A stretch of 64,000 nt of DNA from Malaya genurostris (lineage: Eukaryota > Arthropoda > Insecta > Diptera > Culicidae), in assembly GCF_030247185.1 (NCBI RefSeq), contig NC_080572.1, forward strand, positions 160,342,080 to 160,406,079, read 5' to 3'. Below, one piece after another: positions 42,318-55,445 of this stretch; within the stretch, counting starts at the first letter, position 1, and each line of letters starts with the position of its first letter. The position numbers and the translations under genes were made by a program. The notes under the pieces are model-generated. The model was given only the letters and a program-made list of their open reading frames with translations. It did no database searches and was not told the origin of the DNA.

Positions 42318-43260
42318 CTCATATAGAAAGGCTATGCAATCACTGTGAAAATCGACTTTTTAACCGAGGCACGGAGGGCCGAATGTCATATACCATTCGA
42401 CTCAGCTTGACGAACTGAGCAAATGTCTGTGTGTGTATGTGTGTATGTATGTAACAAAAATATGTACTCACTTTTCTCAGAGATGGCTGAACCGATTTTC
42501 ACAAACCAAGATTCAAATGAAAGATCTCATAGTCCCATAGTTTGCTATTGAATTTCATTCCGATCCGACTTCCGGTTCCGGAGATATAGGATAATATGTA
42601 CCAAAAAAGTGAAAAAAATATGCACTCACTTTTTTTCAGAGATGGCTGAACCGATTTTCACAAACTAAAATTCAAATAAAAGGTATTATGGTGCCATAGC
42701 TTGCTATTGATTTTCATTTGAATGTGACTTCCAGTTCCGGAGTTATATGGTAATATGCGAAAATTTGAGAAAACGTTTACACTCAATTATCTCTGTAATA
42801 TTCTTAAAATTTGTGGAACATTTTATCAGGATCTGACTTCCGGTTTCGGAACTAAAGCGTAATAAATGGACAATTACAAATTTTATTAGTATTTTTCCAC
42901 GAACGATGGTTAAACACAGGTACAAATCCCATAAAACTGTCTGATAAATTCTTCTAGTTTGCAGAGCTTGTTAGTTTGTGGGCATGAAAACTTAATTCGG
43001 CACTACTGGTCCCCTCTTTTCCTGTTCCGAGAGGACCGAAAGTGGAAAAGAAAAACTCCTAAAACTAAATTCACTTCGATTTCTCTGCGATGCTTGAACC
43101 GATTTTCACAAATCTTGATTTGAATTAAAGTGCATACTGTCTTTAAACCTACTGTGAAATTTCATCCGGATCTGACTTCCGGTTCCGCAGTTGCAGGGCG
43201 ATGAGTGTCAAAGTTTTCAAATCGCCGTATAGTGTGACAATATGTACAACATTTGTTCTA
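42318..43260. repeat. R1 family: boundary plus several degenerate tandem units
   Basis: It begins with the palindromic CTTTCTCATATAGAAAGG boundary, then units of about 160-180 bp with GGCTGAACCGATTTTCACAA and GACTTCCGGTTCCGGAG. At least four units are recognisable before the AAT tract. No ORF. Confidence 0.75.
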
Positions 43261-43275
43261 TTTCGTACACGTTGT

Positions 43276-43523
<248 letters not shown>

Positions 43524-43556
43524 CATTCAGTAAAAAGCGTTCAAGCAGACAGGTTG
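43524..43556 (+). promoter_or_regulatory. Internal Pol II promoter of I copy A: initiator plus DPE
   Basis: TCATTC spans 43523-43528 and matches the TCAKTY initiator with A at 43525 as +1. GGTTG at 43552-43556 is +28 to +32 and matches the RGWYV downstream promoter element. No TATA box is needed in this design. Confidence 0.7.
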
Positions 43557-43724
43557 TGTTACTGGCTTGTGAGTTAACGGCTATCACCGAGTCAAGGCAA
43601 CTTTAGCTGCAGGTAAACAAAACCCGCCTGCTCCTATTGCAAACGCAGCAAAAGCTGGTGTACAGCCAATATTCGGGGCGTTCCCGACTTGGAAGCAATC
43701 GAAGAAGGCCATCCCATTCATACG

Positions 43725-43815
43725 CACAGAGGTGCGAACGCATAGAAGTGCTCAGACACAGAGGTGCGGAGACGAAGGGATGTAAAGGCACAGAGGTGCT
43801 AAGGCACAGAGGTGC
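43725..43815 (+). repeat. Repeated CACAGAGGTGC motif in the I copy A 5' UTR
   Basis: Four exact copies of the 11-mer at 43725, 43757, 43789 and 43805, three of them at multiples of 16 bases (spacings 32, 32, 16), plus one variant (CATAGAAGTGC at 43741). A regular 16-base array in the leader suggests tandem duplication of a binding site. Confidence 0.85.
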
Positions 43816-44202
43816 TACGGCGCATCAGCGCAAAGCCACAAAGACAACCACCAGGTATCATTTCGTATGGTGTACAGTACCGGTTGCGGTGGACAAAACG
43901 AAGCATTATCGTGTGGTGCTACACAAGAAGCATCACAACTCATCGTCAACAAGAGCTACAACGCTGTATCTAAGGCCAGGTACAGACAGCGTACAGACCA
44001 AGCTCAGCGAAGACCACGACGGCAGAGCAACGGAGATAGAAGATAGCAAATTTAAAATAGTTTCAGCGAGCTTCATGCCGAGTACCTGTGGGAAGCAGAA
44101 AGCGACTAACAGGTAGATCTATAATTTTAATTTCTTTCACTTCAAAGAGTATTCTCGTTTATATAATTCAGTTGAGATCAATTATTTAAACACATTTATG
44201 TA

Positions 44203-45528
44203 ATGGATGATCTAATGGATGAGAATCCAGGAGATCCATCTCTGCCAACAAGCGAAAATTTAACGGTTCCTAACTCGCAGAGAACGAAGTTTTACAATGA
44301 AACTTCAGCGGGCCCATGGATAGTCTATTTTCGGCGTAAAATGAAGGCATTAAATTTATTTAATATATCTAAAGAATTGACATCACGATTTCCCGCTACC
44401 AAAGAGATCGTAAGAGTCCATAAAGACAAGATCCGTGTTGTAGTCGATTCCTTAAAGCAGGCTAACGAGATTGTTGTTTGCGAATTATTTACCCGCGAAT
44501 ATCGCGTATATATTCCTTCGAAAGACGTTGAAATAGACGGTGTTATCACCGAAGCGGGTCTTTCGGTTAAAGAGTTGCTTGAGCATGGAGTTGGACGTTT
44601 TAAAAACTCTATGCTTGAGGGAGTAAGGATACTCGAGTGCAAGCAATTGTACTCAGCATCTTTTGAAGAAGGAATCAAAACTTATCGACCTTCGGATTCG
44701 TATCGAGTAACATTCGCTGGATCTGCCTTGCCTAGCCATGTCCACATCGATAGAGTTCGCCTTCCTGTTCGGCTTTTCATACCAAATGTTATGAATTGCA
44801 CGAACTGCAAAAAATTTGGCCACACAGCTACTTACTGTAGCAATAAGTCGAAATGTACAAAATGTCAAGGGCCTCATAAGGATAATCTTTGCGATAAAGA
44901 TATTGAAAAATGTGTTTATTGTGGAGAAAGTCCTCATGATGATCTTTCAGTATGCGCTGCATTTAAATTGCGTAAGGACAAAATGAAGCTTTCTTTAAAA
45001 GCACGGTCTAAGCGCACATATGCGGAAATGCTCAAAACTATTATTTATGTCCCACCTTTGGAATCCGAAAACGGTTTTTCAAATCTGGCGGAACTAGAGG
45101 AATCTGACTCTGACGGAAATAGTGAAGATACCTCGTTTGTCACTCCTCAAGGGTCTGTTAAGAGGAGATTAACAAACCACAAAATACCAAAAAAGACACC
45201 TAAAATTACACCTTCAAAAAAAGATCCCCGTGTTAAATCTAAAAAATCAAATTTAAAACCAAAAACTGTGCCTCCTGGTTTGTCAAATTCACAAACCAAT
45301 CCAGGAACTAGCACAAGAAAAGACAATAATCCAGTGGGCTCCGTTTCACAGCCACCATCAGGATTACTGAAGTTTTCGGAAATTGTAGAATGGATTTTTG
45401 CAGCATTCAATATTTCTGAACCACTAAAGACCATCATAACGGCATTCCTTCCAATAGCTAGAACTTTTTTGAAACAGTTATCAGCTCAATGGCCAGTTCT
45501 TTCAGGTTTTGTATCATTTGATGGATAA
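44203..45528 (+). CDS. I-clade ORF1 (Gag-like), copy A
   Basis: 441 residues. The N-terminal half is RRM-like (WIVYFRRKMKALNLFNISKE). Three zinc knuckles start near residue 198: CTNCKKFGHTATYC, CTKCQGPHKDNLC and CVYCGESPHDDLSVC. A basic Lys/Pro-rich linker and a hydrophobic C-terminus (FSEIVEWIFAAFNIS) follow. It binds element RNA and assembles the retrotransposition particle. The stop overlaps the ORF2 start by eight bases (ATGGATAA), as in copy L. Confidence 0.9.
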   Translation: MDDLMDENPGDPSLPTSENLTVPNSQRTKFYNETSAGPWIVYFRRKMKALNLFNISKELTSRFPATKEIVRVHKDKIRVVVDSLKQANEIVVCELFTREYRVYIPSKDVEIDGVITEAGLSVKELLEHGVGRFKNSMLEGVRILECKQLYSASFEEGIKTYRPSDSYRVTFAGSALPSHVHIDRVRLPVRLFIPNVMNCTNCKKFGHTATYCSNKSKCTKCQGPHKDNLCDKDIEKCVYCGESPHDDLSVCAAFKLRKDKMKLSLKARSKRTYAEMLKTIIYVPPLESENGFSNLAELEESDSDGNSEDTSFVTPQGSVKRRLTNHKIPKKTPKITPSKKDPRVKSKKSNLKPKTVPPGLSNSQTNPGTSTRKDNNPVGSVSQPPSGLLKFSEIVEWIFAAFNISEPLKTIITAFLPIARTFLKQLSAQWPVLSGFVSFDG

Positions 45529-48500
45529 ATTATCATCCGCCGCAAATGATTCAATCACTGTCCTGCAGTGGAATTGTCGAAGCATCATGCCAAAACTTGA
45601 TTCATTTAAAGTTTTGTTGCATAGTCAAAAATGTGATGTATTTGCTTTGTGCGAAACATGGCTTACATCAAACATAGCCTTAAATTTTAATGACTTTAAC
45701 ATTATACGTCTCGATAGAGACTCTCCGTATGGTGGAGTGCTTTTAGGAATTAAGAAATGTTATTCCTTTTATAGATTAAACATTCCTTCGACTTCTAGTA
45801 TAGAAGTTGTTGCTTGTCAAATAAACATTAAAGGAAAGGACATTTGCATTGCTTCGGTATATATTCCTCCAAGAGCTCAAGTTGGACAACGACAGCTTAA
45901 TGAAATGGTTGAAGCCCTTCCTGCTCCACGTTTGATTTTAGGAGATTTCAATTCGCACGGAATGATGTGGGGTTCCGTTTACAATGATAGCAGATCATCT
46001 TTAATATATAATATTTGCGACAATTTCAATATGACAGTATTGAATATGGGTAGCATGACACGGATTCCAAGACCTCCTGCACGTCCAAGTGCATTAGATT
46101 TATCTCTTTGCTCGACTTCAATTCGACTAGATTGCACCTGGAAAGTATTTCCTGATTTACACGGTAGCGATCATTTACCAATCATCATCTCAATTAGCAG
46201 TAACAAATGTATTGCTAATTCAGTTAATATTCCATATGATTTGACAAAAAATATTGACTGGATTAAATTCCAAAGTAATATGTCAAGTATCTTAAATTCC
46301 ATGGAAGAGCTCCCCCCACTTGAAGAATATGACTTCCTCGTTTGTTCGATACTGGAGGCCGCTGAACAAGCACAAACCAAACGATTTCTTGGTCCGTCGT
46401 CTAACAGAAGACCTCCAAATCCTTGGTGGGACAAAGAGTGCTCAGATGCTAAACACGCGAAACAAAATGCTTTCAAGACGTTTTTAAAACGAGGAGGAGG
46501 AACTCCCCAGAATTTTGAAAAATTCTTGGTTTTAGAAACCAAGTACAAGAACATACTTCGGGTCAAGAAATGCAGCTATTGGAGACATTTTGTGGAAGGT
46601 TTGTCAAGAGAAACCTCAATGAGCACTCTTTGGAATACGGCCAGACGAATGAGGAATCGTAACGTAGGAAATGAGAGTGAGGAGTACTCGAATCGATGGA
46701 TATTTGATTTTGCGAGGAAAGTTTGTCCAGATTCTGTTCCTACGCATAGCATTATTAGGGAGTCTTCTTCAAATGATGATTCCATTGATAGCCCCTTTTC
46801 AATGATGGAATTTTCCATAGCACTCATGTCTTGTAACAATAACGCTCCTGGGTTGGACAAAATTAAATTCAATTTGGTGAAGAATCTGCCCGACCTAGCG
46901 AAAAGACGTTTGTTGGAATTGTTCAACAAGTTTCTTGAGCAAAATATTGTTCCACCTGACTGGAGACAAGTGAAAGTTATCGCCATTCAAAAGCCGGGGA
47001 AACCAGCTTCCAATCACAACTCATATAGACCTATTGCAATGTTGTCCTGCATCAGAAAATTGTTCGAAAAAATTATTCTTCGACGTCTCGACACTTGGGT
47101 CGAGACGAAAGGTTTGTTATCAGATACTCAATTTGGCTTCCGAAGAAATAAAGGGACGAATGATTGCCTTGCATTACTTTCGTCTGACATCCAATTTGCC
47201 TTCGCTCAAAAACAACAAATGGCCTCTGTATTTTTAGACATTAAAGGAGCATTTGGTTCAGTTGCCATTGATGTTCTTTCAGACAAGCTCCACCAACATG
47301 GACTTCCAGCGGTTATAAATAATTATTTGCATAACCTTTTGTCAGAGTGCATGTATTTTTCACATGGCGATTTGGCAACATTCAGAATTAGCTACATGGG
47401 TCTCCCGCAAGGCTCATGCCTCAGTCCGCTCCTGTATAATTTCTATGTAAACGACATTGACAGCTGTCTCGTAACCCCATGTACACTAAGGCAATTGGCA
47501 GATGATGGCGTGGTTTCAGTTACTGGATCCAAAGCTATTGATCTGCAAAAACCATTGCAAGATACCTTAGATAAATTGTCCGTTTGGGCTGTTCATCTGG
47601 GTATCGAATTCTCTGCGGAGAAAACTGAGCTGGTTGTCTTTTCAAGAAAGCATGATCCCGCGCAACTTCAGCTTCATATGATGGGAAGAATGATCCAACA
47701 GGTTTTGACTTTCAAATACCTCGGGGTGTGGTTTGATTCCAAATGCACGTGGGGAGGACACATTAGGTATCTGATAACAAAATGCCAACAAAGAGTAAAT
47801 TTTCTTCGAACGATAACAGGGTCTTGGTGGGGTGCTCATCCGCAAGATCTAATAAAATTGTATCAGACAACGATACTTTCAGTGATGGAATATGGATGCG
47901 TTTGCTTTCGTTCCGCTGCAAATTCTCATATTATCAAACTGGAGAGAATTCAGTATCGTTGTTTGCGAATTGCTTTAGGCTGCATGCATTCGACACATAC
48001 AATGAGTCTTGAAGTTCTGGCGGGAGTTCTTCCATTGAAGGATCGTTTTTGGGAGCTTTCGTCGCGACTGCTAATAAGATGCGAGGTACTGAATCCCCTA
48101 GTTATTAATAACTTCGAAAGGTTAGTTGAGCTTCAATCTCAAACAAGATTCATGACTGTATATTTTAACCATATGTCACAGGAAATCAACCCTTCAAGAT
48201 ATATTCCTATCCGTGTCAGCCTCCTAAATGTCCCTGACTCAACTTTATTTTTCGACACATCCATGCAGCGCGAAGTGCGTGGAATCCCGGATCACCTACG
48301 CTCTATGGAAATCCCAAAAATATTTTCACGTAAGTTCAGGCATATTGACTCTGAGAAAATGTTTTACACGGACGGATCGCGAATTGAAGAAGCGACAGGG
48401 TTTGGTATGTTCAACAATAATGTTTCGGCCTCATTCAAGCTTCAAGAACCTGCATCTGTTTATATAGCAGAGTTAGCAGCAGTTCATTATAGCTTGAATG

Positions 48501-49210
48501 TAATCGTCACATTATCTCCAAACCATTATTTCCTCTTCACAGATAGTCTGAGTGCAATCGAAGCCATTCGCTCAAACGCTGCTGGCAAAAATGAACCGTT
48601 TTTCTTGGACAAAATAAAACAGTGTCTGAACGACATATTGAATAATAATTATCAAATCACAATAGTCTGGGTCCCGGCTCATTGCTCCATTCCAGGCAAT
48701 GAAAGAGCCGATAGTTTTGCCAAACGTGGTGCTATTGAAGGTGAAATTTATGAGAGACCGATTGCTTTCAACGAATTTTATAGCGCGACTCGCCAAAGAA
48801 CACTTGCCAGCTGGCAAGCTTCTTGGGATAGAGATGATCTAGGTCGGTGGATGCACTCAATTATTCCTAAAATATCGACAAAGGCATGGTTCAAGGGGCT
48901 GGATGTGAGTAGGGACTTCATTCGTTTGATGTCCAGACTGATGTCCAATCACTACACCTTAGATGCATATCTCCTTCGAATTGGACTTTCCGAGACTAAT
49001 CTTTGTGCTTGTGGCGAAGGCTATCGCGATATTGATCATGTCGTTTGGACATGCGTGGAGTATCGTGATGTCAGATCTCAACTAATAAATTCCCTGCGTA
49101 CCCAAGGTAGACTATCCAATGTCCCAGTTCGAGACATTCTTGCTTGTCGTGACCTTTCTTACATGAAACTTCTTTATCGTTTCATAAAGACAATTGAAGT
49201 TTCAATTTAA
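45521..49210 (+). CDS. I-clade ORF2: endonuclease, reverse transcriptase, RNase H, copy A
   Basis: 1229 residues from the ATG at 45521, chosen because the same overlap exists in copy L; the frame is open a few codons upstream. AP endonuclease: LQWNCRSIMPK, CETWLTS, LILGDFNSHG, GSDHLPI. Reverse transcriptase: KPGKPASNHNSYRPIA, TQFGFRRNKGTND, LDIKGAFGSVAID, GLPQGSCLSPLLYNFY, RQLADDGVVS (near 660). RNase H: YTDGSRIEEATGF, ELAAVHYSL, FTDSLSAIEAI, VPAHCSIPGNERAD. The C-terminal zinc cluster is CACGEGYRDIDHVVWTC. The AFD of motif A is AFG here (codon 47255-47257), while copies L and C keep AFD. That change may impair the polymerase. Confidence 0.92.
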   Translation: MDKLSSAANDSITVLQWNCRSIMPKLDSFKVLLHSQKCDVFALCETWLTSNIALNFNDFNIIRLDRDSPYGGVLLGIKKCYSFYRLNIPSTSSIEVVACQINIKGKDICIASVYIPPRAQVGQRQLNEMVEALPAPRLILGDFNSHGMMWGSVYNDSRSSLIYNICDNFNMTVLNMGSMTRIPRPPARPSALDLSLCSTSIRLDCTWKVFPDLHGSDHLPIIISISSNKCIANSVNIPYDLTKNIDWIKFQSNMSSILNSMEELPPLEEYDFLVCSILEAAEQAQTKRFLGPSSNRRPPNPWWDKECSDAKHAKQNAFKTFLKRGGGTPQNFEKFLVLETKYKNILRVKKCSYWRHFVEGLSRETSMSTLWNTARRMRNRNVGNESEEYSNRWIFDFARKVCPDSVPTHSIIRESSSNDDSIDSPFSMMEFSIALMSCNNNAPGLDKIKFNLVKNLPDLAKRRLLELFNKFLEQNIVPPDWRQVKVIAIQKPGKPASNHNSYRPIAMLSCIRKLFEKIILRRLDTWVETKGLLSDTQFGFRRNKGTNDCLALLSSDIQFAFAQKQQMASVFLDIKGAFGSVAIDVLSDKLHQHGLPAVINNYLHNLLSECMYFSHGDLATFRISYMGLPQGSCLSPLLYNFYVNDIDSCLVTPCTLRQLADDGVVSVTGSKAIDLQKPLQDTLDKLSVWAVHLGIEFSAEKTELVVFSRKHDPAQLQLHMMGRMIQQVLTFKYLGVWFDSKCTWGGHIRYLITKCQQRVNFLRTITGSWWGAHPQDLIKLYQTTILSVMEYGCVCFRSAANSHIIKLERIQYRCLRIALGCMHSTHTMSLEVLAGVLPLKDRFWELSSRLLIRCEVLNPLVINNFERLVELQSQTRFMTVYFNHMSQEINPSRYIPIRVSLLNVPDSTLFFDTSMQREVRGIPDHLRSMEIPKIFSRKFRHIDSEKMFYTDGSRIEEATGFGMFNNNVSASFKLQEPASVYIAELAAVHYSLNVIVTLSPNHYFLFTDSLSAIEAIRSNAAGKNEPFFLDKIKQCLNDILNNNYQITIVWVPAHCSIPGNERADSFAKRGAIEGEIYERPIAFNEFYSATRQRTLASWQASWDRDDLGRWMHSIIPKISTKAWFKGLDVSRDFIRLMSRLMSNHYTLDAYLLRIGLSETNLCACGEGYRDIDHVVWTCVEYRDVRSQLINSLRTQGRLSNVPVRDILACRDLSYMKLLYRFIKTIEVSI

Positions 49211-49605
49211 TAATTGACCCTTTTGAGGGTTAGTTCTGACTCCTACTGTGTCCATTAGTTCATCCAATAGCAAAATTTTAATAAAAATGATGTGCTGATA
49301 CAAACAAACTCAAAATAGGTTACGAGATCAACAACAAAATGTATAAAAATTTAAGCTTATCTTATAATTTATAGCAGTTAATCGCTTGGTTCAAATAATG
49401 TTATTAAGTAGATTTAATAATAAATAACGAAATAGCTAATATGATATTTAAAATATAAGAGGAATATGTTTTATTAAACTCAAATCGATGTGACTATATT
49501 AGTATTATATTAGGTTAAGAATTCTATGTAAAAGTGATGATACGGCGAAGTAAAACTTATGTAAATTGCCTTAAGAAATAAGCGTATTTATGAAAAAAAA
49601 AAAAA

Positions 49606-49610
49606 AAAAA

Positions 49611-49671
<61 letters not shown>
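49606..49671. repeat. (TAA)n tail tract of I copy A, left part
   Basis: TAA repeats directly follow the A tract of the element and continue as 50954-51083 on the far side of a mariner insertion. Confidence 0.95.
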
Positions 49672-51083
<1,412 letters not shown>

Positions 51084-53597
51084 CCTACTACATGTTTTAT
51101 GCTGCTGATTCATCCTGTTTAGCTTGATTTACATATGCAGAAGTAACAGAAACGCAGGTTCGATTCGTTTGTTAGATTTCGTTTAATTGGTTTAATCGAA
51201 ATAGAGCATGAGATAGTAAGTATAAGTTTAACTACGTTCAAAACTGTTCCAATTTGTAGGTCATATTTGTTGGTAGTAAACGAACCAACTTCGGCTATTC
51301 CGTTTATCTGAATCCGGTTTAAGAAGAATTGGAAATAGTGATTAAAAACTGCAAAAAGGATCTTACTTACTTTTCTTGGAGATGGCCAAATCGATTTTCA
51401 CAAACTTATAAGTTTAAAAGAAAGTCTTACAGTTTCATACGGAATTTCTTTATTTGTTGTGGATACTATTTTCGGTTCCGGAACTACAGGGTAAACAGGT
51501 TTTAACATATAGAGTTTGTGAGATTAGATCCGAACAAATTATCCTATTTCTATTCAATAAATAGTTGTTTTTGCGAATTTCACGATTATATTTATGATGT
51601 AATGAGTAATATGAGAAAGGCATCATTACACCACTAGGTGGATTAAAATAGGTTTTATAGTTTAGTTGTTGTTTTTGTGATGACAATGGTCGTAGATCTG
51701 GTTTTGTGATAATGTAAATTGTGGTATGTGGTTCTTGTAATGGTGTATATGGAATGTAGTGGTAATAACTGTAATAGTAATGTAATAATGTAATAATGGT
51801 GATAGAATAACAATAATAATAATCTTTTAAATGGTTTACCTGTTGAGTACTTGATGTTTTTTTACATACGTATCTATACTCTTGCGTTATTTGTTCGTTT
51901 CTTTTTTTATATTTCTGGTATTCTGCATCATTCTTCTTCTTTTCTTCTTTCTTCTTCTTCCTTCCTTTCCAAGTTTAAGAGCTTCTCTTAGTTCGATTTT
52001 CCAGTTTTCTCAGTGTGAATAAATTTCATATGGAATAGAAATGTTGAGTTAGTAATTATTTATACATGCAATTTGCATATACATATACATCTACATATGC
52101 ACGCACATACTCACACACATACATACATACATACATGTACTTCACAAGCAAACATAGTAACATTGAGCTACTGTTTCTATTCTAATAGATTCTGACTAGG
52201 GTTAATGTACCAAAAGAAATAGAAATTTTAGCGTGATTTAAGTTCGGGGAAACAAATGATGCCCACGAATGCGTTCACGTATAGAAAAAGTCATGAGAGC
52301 ATTCAGGGGTAGTTGTAGTTAACGCTACTTTCGAATTTTAGTATTTACTGCGTGCAGTATCGCCACGGAGCCGGAAAAGCTGGAATAAGCATGTACAAAG
52401 CAAGAAACGTACTTACTGCTGCAAAAATGCCACTTTGTTTGATTTTACTGCTTCACTTCATCAGGAAACACACGAGTAGCAACCTCTGGAGCTATTTACC
52501 GGAAAATTGCAGTAAATACTTCATGTTCGAAAGTTGTTGTGTAGTAAAGTCTCCGCTTTTGACAGGAACGTGATCCACATATAGCATTTACTACCGAAAT
52601 TCAAGCATGGCTCGTTTTATTCATACGGCCCATTGTGTCAAGTGGGAGAGAAGGGGCTCAAAGGACTTGAAGTAAAAATTTTTCGGTTTTATATGTGACC
52701 TCGTCTACGAAAATTTCTTCTTACTTGCGAAAACCTGTTTTCTAGAAAAACGCAGCCAAGGAAACGTTTCCGCTCTAAATCTGAATCTAAATGAAGCTGA
52801 AGCTTACTACGAGAATTATGTGATAATAATTCTGAACAAAATACTTCCACGACAGCCATCGCAAAAATCATCAATAACTTTGAATTGCAGCCTTGTCATT
52901 GAGTTCAATGCATTGAGTTCAACGCATTAGATTGTATTTGAGATAGGCTAGATAATACTTATTCGAATCTGAACACAAAGAAGGGGGAAATCTAAAACAA
53001 ATGCACCAAATTGTTTTGATTCGGCCGACGATTAACTGAAACTCTATTGGCCATGTTGGTTTCTAATTGCCGTTTCCTGCAGTTCCGGAAGTATCATAGC
53101 AAAGGGTCAGAAGTGAAACTCACATCAATTCCTCAAAGATATCTCAGTGTAATTGTATAATATCGTGAAATTTCGGCTTTTTTAAACTTTTTTTTGATAT
53201 GGAACACATTTTTGTTTTTTATGAAGGGGGGGCAAATTAGAAATTCGAGGGAAAATACAAGTAGAAATGTGGTCAGCTTTTGAACACTTACAGCCCAGTC
53301 AGCTTAGTTTCAATCAGTAATATTATTTCACCAATTGATTGGAAATATTCCTACGTAATGATTTAAATGTTCATAGTCATGTATTTTCAATTATATATCT
53401 TGAAATGTTGATTAATAGCTAGCTGTGTCCTATGTTGCCTGCTAAAATCTCCAGCCTACCGGATTTCCCTAACGTAGACGACGGCTTTGAAGGAGTAAGC
53501 GATATATCAATGGGAAAGCATCGCTCTGATTGACCAATCGATGCAAAAGCGAAGCTGTAGGGAAGCATGCGAATCTATAAATATAAGCGAAGTTATA
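51084..53597. other. Intron sequence, low-complexity and R1 fragments only
   Basis: 51370-51500 resembles an R1 unit (GGCCAAATCGATTTTCACAA). 51592-51655 carries an R1 boundary with ACACCACTAGGTGGATTAAA. 51930-51975 is a CTT-rich pyrimidine tract and 52075-52135 an ACAT-rich tract. No gene was seen. Confidence 0.55.
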
Positions 53598-54178
53598 GCT
53601 AACGTTTCAGTCCTACGTGTAACATGCCAGAGGTAGGTTGTTGCTAGACAGGAAGACAGAAAGCGCTATAAAACGATTTGAAGCTTCTACTGATATGCTC
53701 TGAGTTTGTGTCAAATTCAGGGTAAATTTTTAGTGATTAGAATATTATATAAGATGAACTAAATTAAGAATGAAAAATAAGTTTATCGCTTCAACCGAAA
53801 TCGCGGAATGGTAGTAATGGTAGAGAAACTTAACGCTATAAAAATAATTGCGTACAGACAAAACTTGAACACAAGCTTGGCGAAGAGAAGCTTAAATATC
53901 CAAATCCGTATCGCAAGTATGTACAAAGATATTATTGCATACATTTAGGATATTTATGTAATTTTGTCGGCTATAAAACAAATACAAATCAAAGCAAACA
54001 GAATATATATTCAGGGTTCGCGTGGTCGGTGTTGGTTCCTAAAAGAGATCAATCTAAGCAGATCAATCTTGTGCAATTGCGGATTCAAAAGTGTGACGTT
54101 TGATTGAGCTGTTTGATTGAAAATGTCGATCATTAGAAATTTTGGTTGCCTTGTTCCACATCAATGGCTCGAACAACC
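53598..54178. repeat. 580-bp dispersed repeat R4, copy 2
   Basis: Homologous to 34822-35393 along its whole length in the same orientation. Preceded by TCTATAAATATAAGCG, a TATA-like sequence absent from copy 1. Confidence 0.8.
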
Positions 54179-55241
54179 CCATAGGGCTAATCCTTGTAGC
54201 TTTTTGTGTTCGACTACACATGAGCCACTTGGTTACTGACATCGCGTATGGATTGTTTATATAGATTGAACATATTATCTACCAGGATAAATCTTGGCCA
54301 TTTCGTCGGTGTGGCGGTGTAGAGAATTCCTTGGTAACTAGTTGCAGCAAGTGTTAAACTAACATTCCTCCCCTTCATACAGTGTCCTGCGTCAGCATTG
54401 CAATCAGAGTTATTGATTATTTCATGTTCTAAGTAAAGAAAATGAACGCTTCAAAGGAAGATTACCATGAATCGTACTTCCTGGTTTAGTACAAATGAGT
54501 TCCAAATGCCCTGATGGTAATAACCAAAGCATGTATACAATAGGGCTGAAAAGTCACCACTTGTAACTCAAGTGATCACAAAAATAATATTTAAGATAAT
54601 GTTCTAAGTCAGTTTAAGTTGAATCATACTAAATCTAAGTATCAAAGGACCCCTTTCATTTTAAACACACAGAAATAATATACTCATTATACAACCGGAT
54701 TGTCCTACTTGGTTATCGATTCAATTTTGACAAATCCTAATGTTATTAGAAGACAACTGACTATTTGTTAATGAAACCCCTCAATTATATTCAGACTTTC
54801 AAACCATGATTGGCATTAGCAGCCCAACATAATCTGCTAGTGATGATTGATGAACCGAAGGTGAAACGAAAAACGTTAAAAAACAATCATGTGCCCTTTG
54901 GCACAAACCGGTGCCCATGAGGTACCAATTTTAAACTTAAATCATTGAATTGGTTTTGAAAAGCTCTACTGACATCGATACAGAAGAATACATAATCAAG
55001 AATTTCGTGATTTCCATTATTAAAAATCTGCGAAACAGAACCATATGGCAATTCACTAATGAAGGGAGAAGACTGTTTTCAGGTTCTTGTGATGAGAAAC
55101 CTGGAAACATTGTACATCAAAAATAATTTCTTTTGCAGACAAGACCTCTTTGCGATGATCAAAACGTCACTTACAATTTTTTCTCGACGTTGTTTTGACT
55201 TCCAATCACAACAATTTACTTATTCTTATTTTTTTCTGCAG
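54179..55241. other. Intron sequence before the second visible host exon
   Basis: No coding or repeat feature was recognised except the polypyrimidine tract and CTGCAG acceptor at its end. Confidence 0.6.
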
Positions 55242-55445
55242 GCATTGGAACAAGCGAAACGGTACGACTGCTTGGCAAATCAGTGTAAAGGCGTTTCACC
55301 CACTCAGGATTTGGGCTATTTCGTTCGCAGTTTACCCCTTCCACCCAATGCTCAACGGATTCCGAGGAAGGTATTCACACCTCCCCAGCAAGCCGCTGCA
55401 CAAGCGGAAAACGAAGATCCGTCCGATTATGGCGGAAACATACTG
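55242..55445 (+). CDS. Host gene exon: end of F-BAR region and proline-rich linker
   Basis: 204 bp, 68 codons, phase 0 on both sides (acceptor TTTTTTTCTGCAG, donor CTG|GTAAGT). The peptide starts ALEQAKRYDCLANQC, continues GVSPTQDLGYFVRSLPLPP, and ends in a Pro/Gln/Ala-rich stretch (KVFTPPQQAAAQAENEDP). The SPTQDLGYF segment sits where Fes/Fer proteins have a P--EY--F motif after the F-BAR helices. The codons before 55242 in the same frame are intronic. Confidence 0.85.

Larger units (their letters stand above)
43524..49605 (+). mobile_element. I-clade non-LTR retrotransposon, complete (copy A)
   Basis: 5' UTR 43524-44202, ORF1 44203-45528, ORF2 45521-49210, 3' UTR to about 49600, then an A tract of about 19 and (TAA)n. 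Both ORFs are open. The 5' end is fixed by the abrupt end of the AAT tract and by the promoter motifs. A TAA-rich tail is known for the I clade. The copy is probably young, though one conserved reverse transcriptase residue is changed. Confidence 0.93.

Noticed and set aside
52352..52573. 73-codon open frame with Cys and Leu residues
   Set aside because: No family resemblance and no support from context.
53500..53600. Histone-type or snRNA promoter near a TATA-like sequence
   Set aside because: Only a TATAAATA stretch is present; no coding sequence or RNA gene follows.
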